Origin: UBA5336 sp964492485
GTDB taxonomy: Bacteria; Pseudomonadota; Alphaproteobacteria; Caulobacterales; Hyphomonadaceae
Reading direction: 5' to 3'
Length of the DNA: 13,960 bases
NCBI GenBank assembly: GCA_964492485.1
Contig: CAZBKM010000028.1
Location: 1 to 13,960, forward strand
The position numbers and the translations under genes are program-made. Shown here one piece after another: positions 13,926-13,960 of this stretch (positions are counted from its first letter, which is position 1; each line of letters starts with the position of its first letter). The notes under the pieces are model-generated. The model was given only the letters and a program-made list of their open reading frames with translations, ran no database searches and was not told the DNA's origin.

Positions 13926-13960
13926 CGCGGCCTGTCGTCTGGCGTGGTCGGGCGTTGCCC

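Overview
The window is a GC-rich chromosomal segment that looks alphaproteobacterial. It carries the ihfA-adjacent MerR regulator typical of that class, a ubiquinol-cytochrome c chaperone gene divergent from bamE, a cyanide-insensitive-type bd oxidase with a DUF2474 small subunit, and a DUF2333 gene. The overall style resembles Rhodospirillales-like lineages, but the genus cannot be fixed from the sequence alone. Nearly all of the DNA is accounted for by conserved core genes, and I see no phage, insertion sequence, toxin-antitoxin locus, CRISPR array or defence island.

Layout. Positions 1-3738 lie on the minus strand. In transcription order they hold a ubiquinol-cytochrome c chaperone family gene, plsX, fabH (ATGA overlap with plsX), ihfA, a MerR-family regulator and a tRNA-Pro(GGG) cut off by the window edge. 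This is the familiar membrane-lipid and nucleoid-protein cluster. The DUF177 and rpmF genes that often sit just upstream of plsX are absent. Divergent from it at 3810 is a bamE/omlA-type outer-membrane lipoprotein gene. A 303-bp gap follows, with two copies of a palindromic repeat, a pair of mutually exclusive hairpins and the likely cyd promoter. Positions 4593-7228 form a compact operon, cydA-cydB-DUF2474, for a quinol oxidase of the CioAB type. Convergent to it is a lone propionyl-CoA carboxylase biotin-carrying subunit gene (pccA, minus strand). Divergent from pccA are murJ, trpS, a PCu(A)C copper-chaperone lipoprotein gene and, after a third palindromic repeat, a DUF2333 membrane-protein gene.

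Together the genes cover envelope building (PlsX and FabH for acyl chains, BamE for outer-membrane assembly, MurJ for lipid II flipping), respiration (bc1 assembly chaperone, bd oxidase, periplasmic copper delivery), propionyl-CoA use and translation. The most interesting material is non-coding: an interspersed palindrome whose arms covary between copies and that sits immediately after stop codons; a 17-base motif shared at nearly the same distance upstream of ihfA and of the chaperone gene; and several intergenic hairpins placed close to ribosome binding sites.
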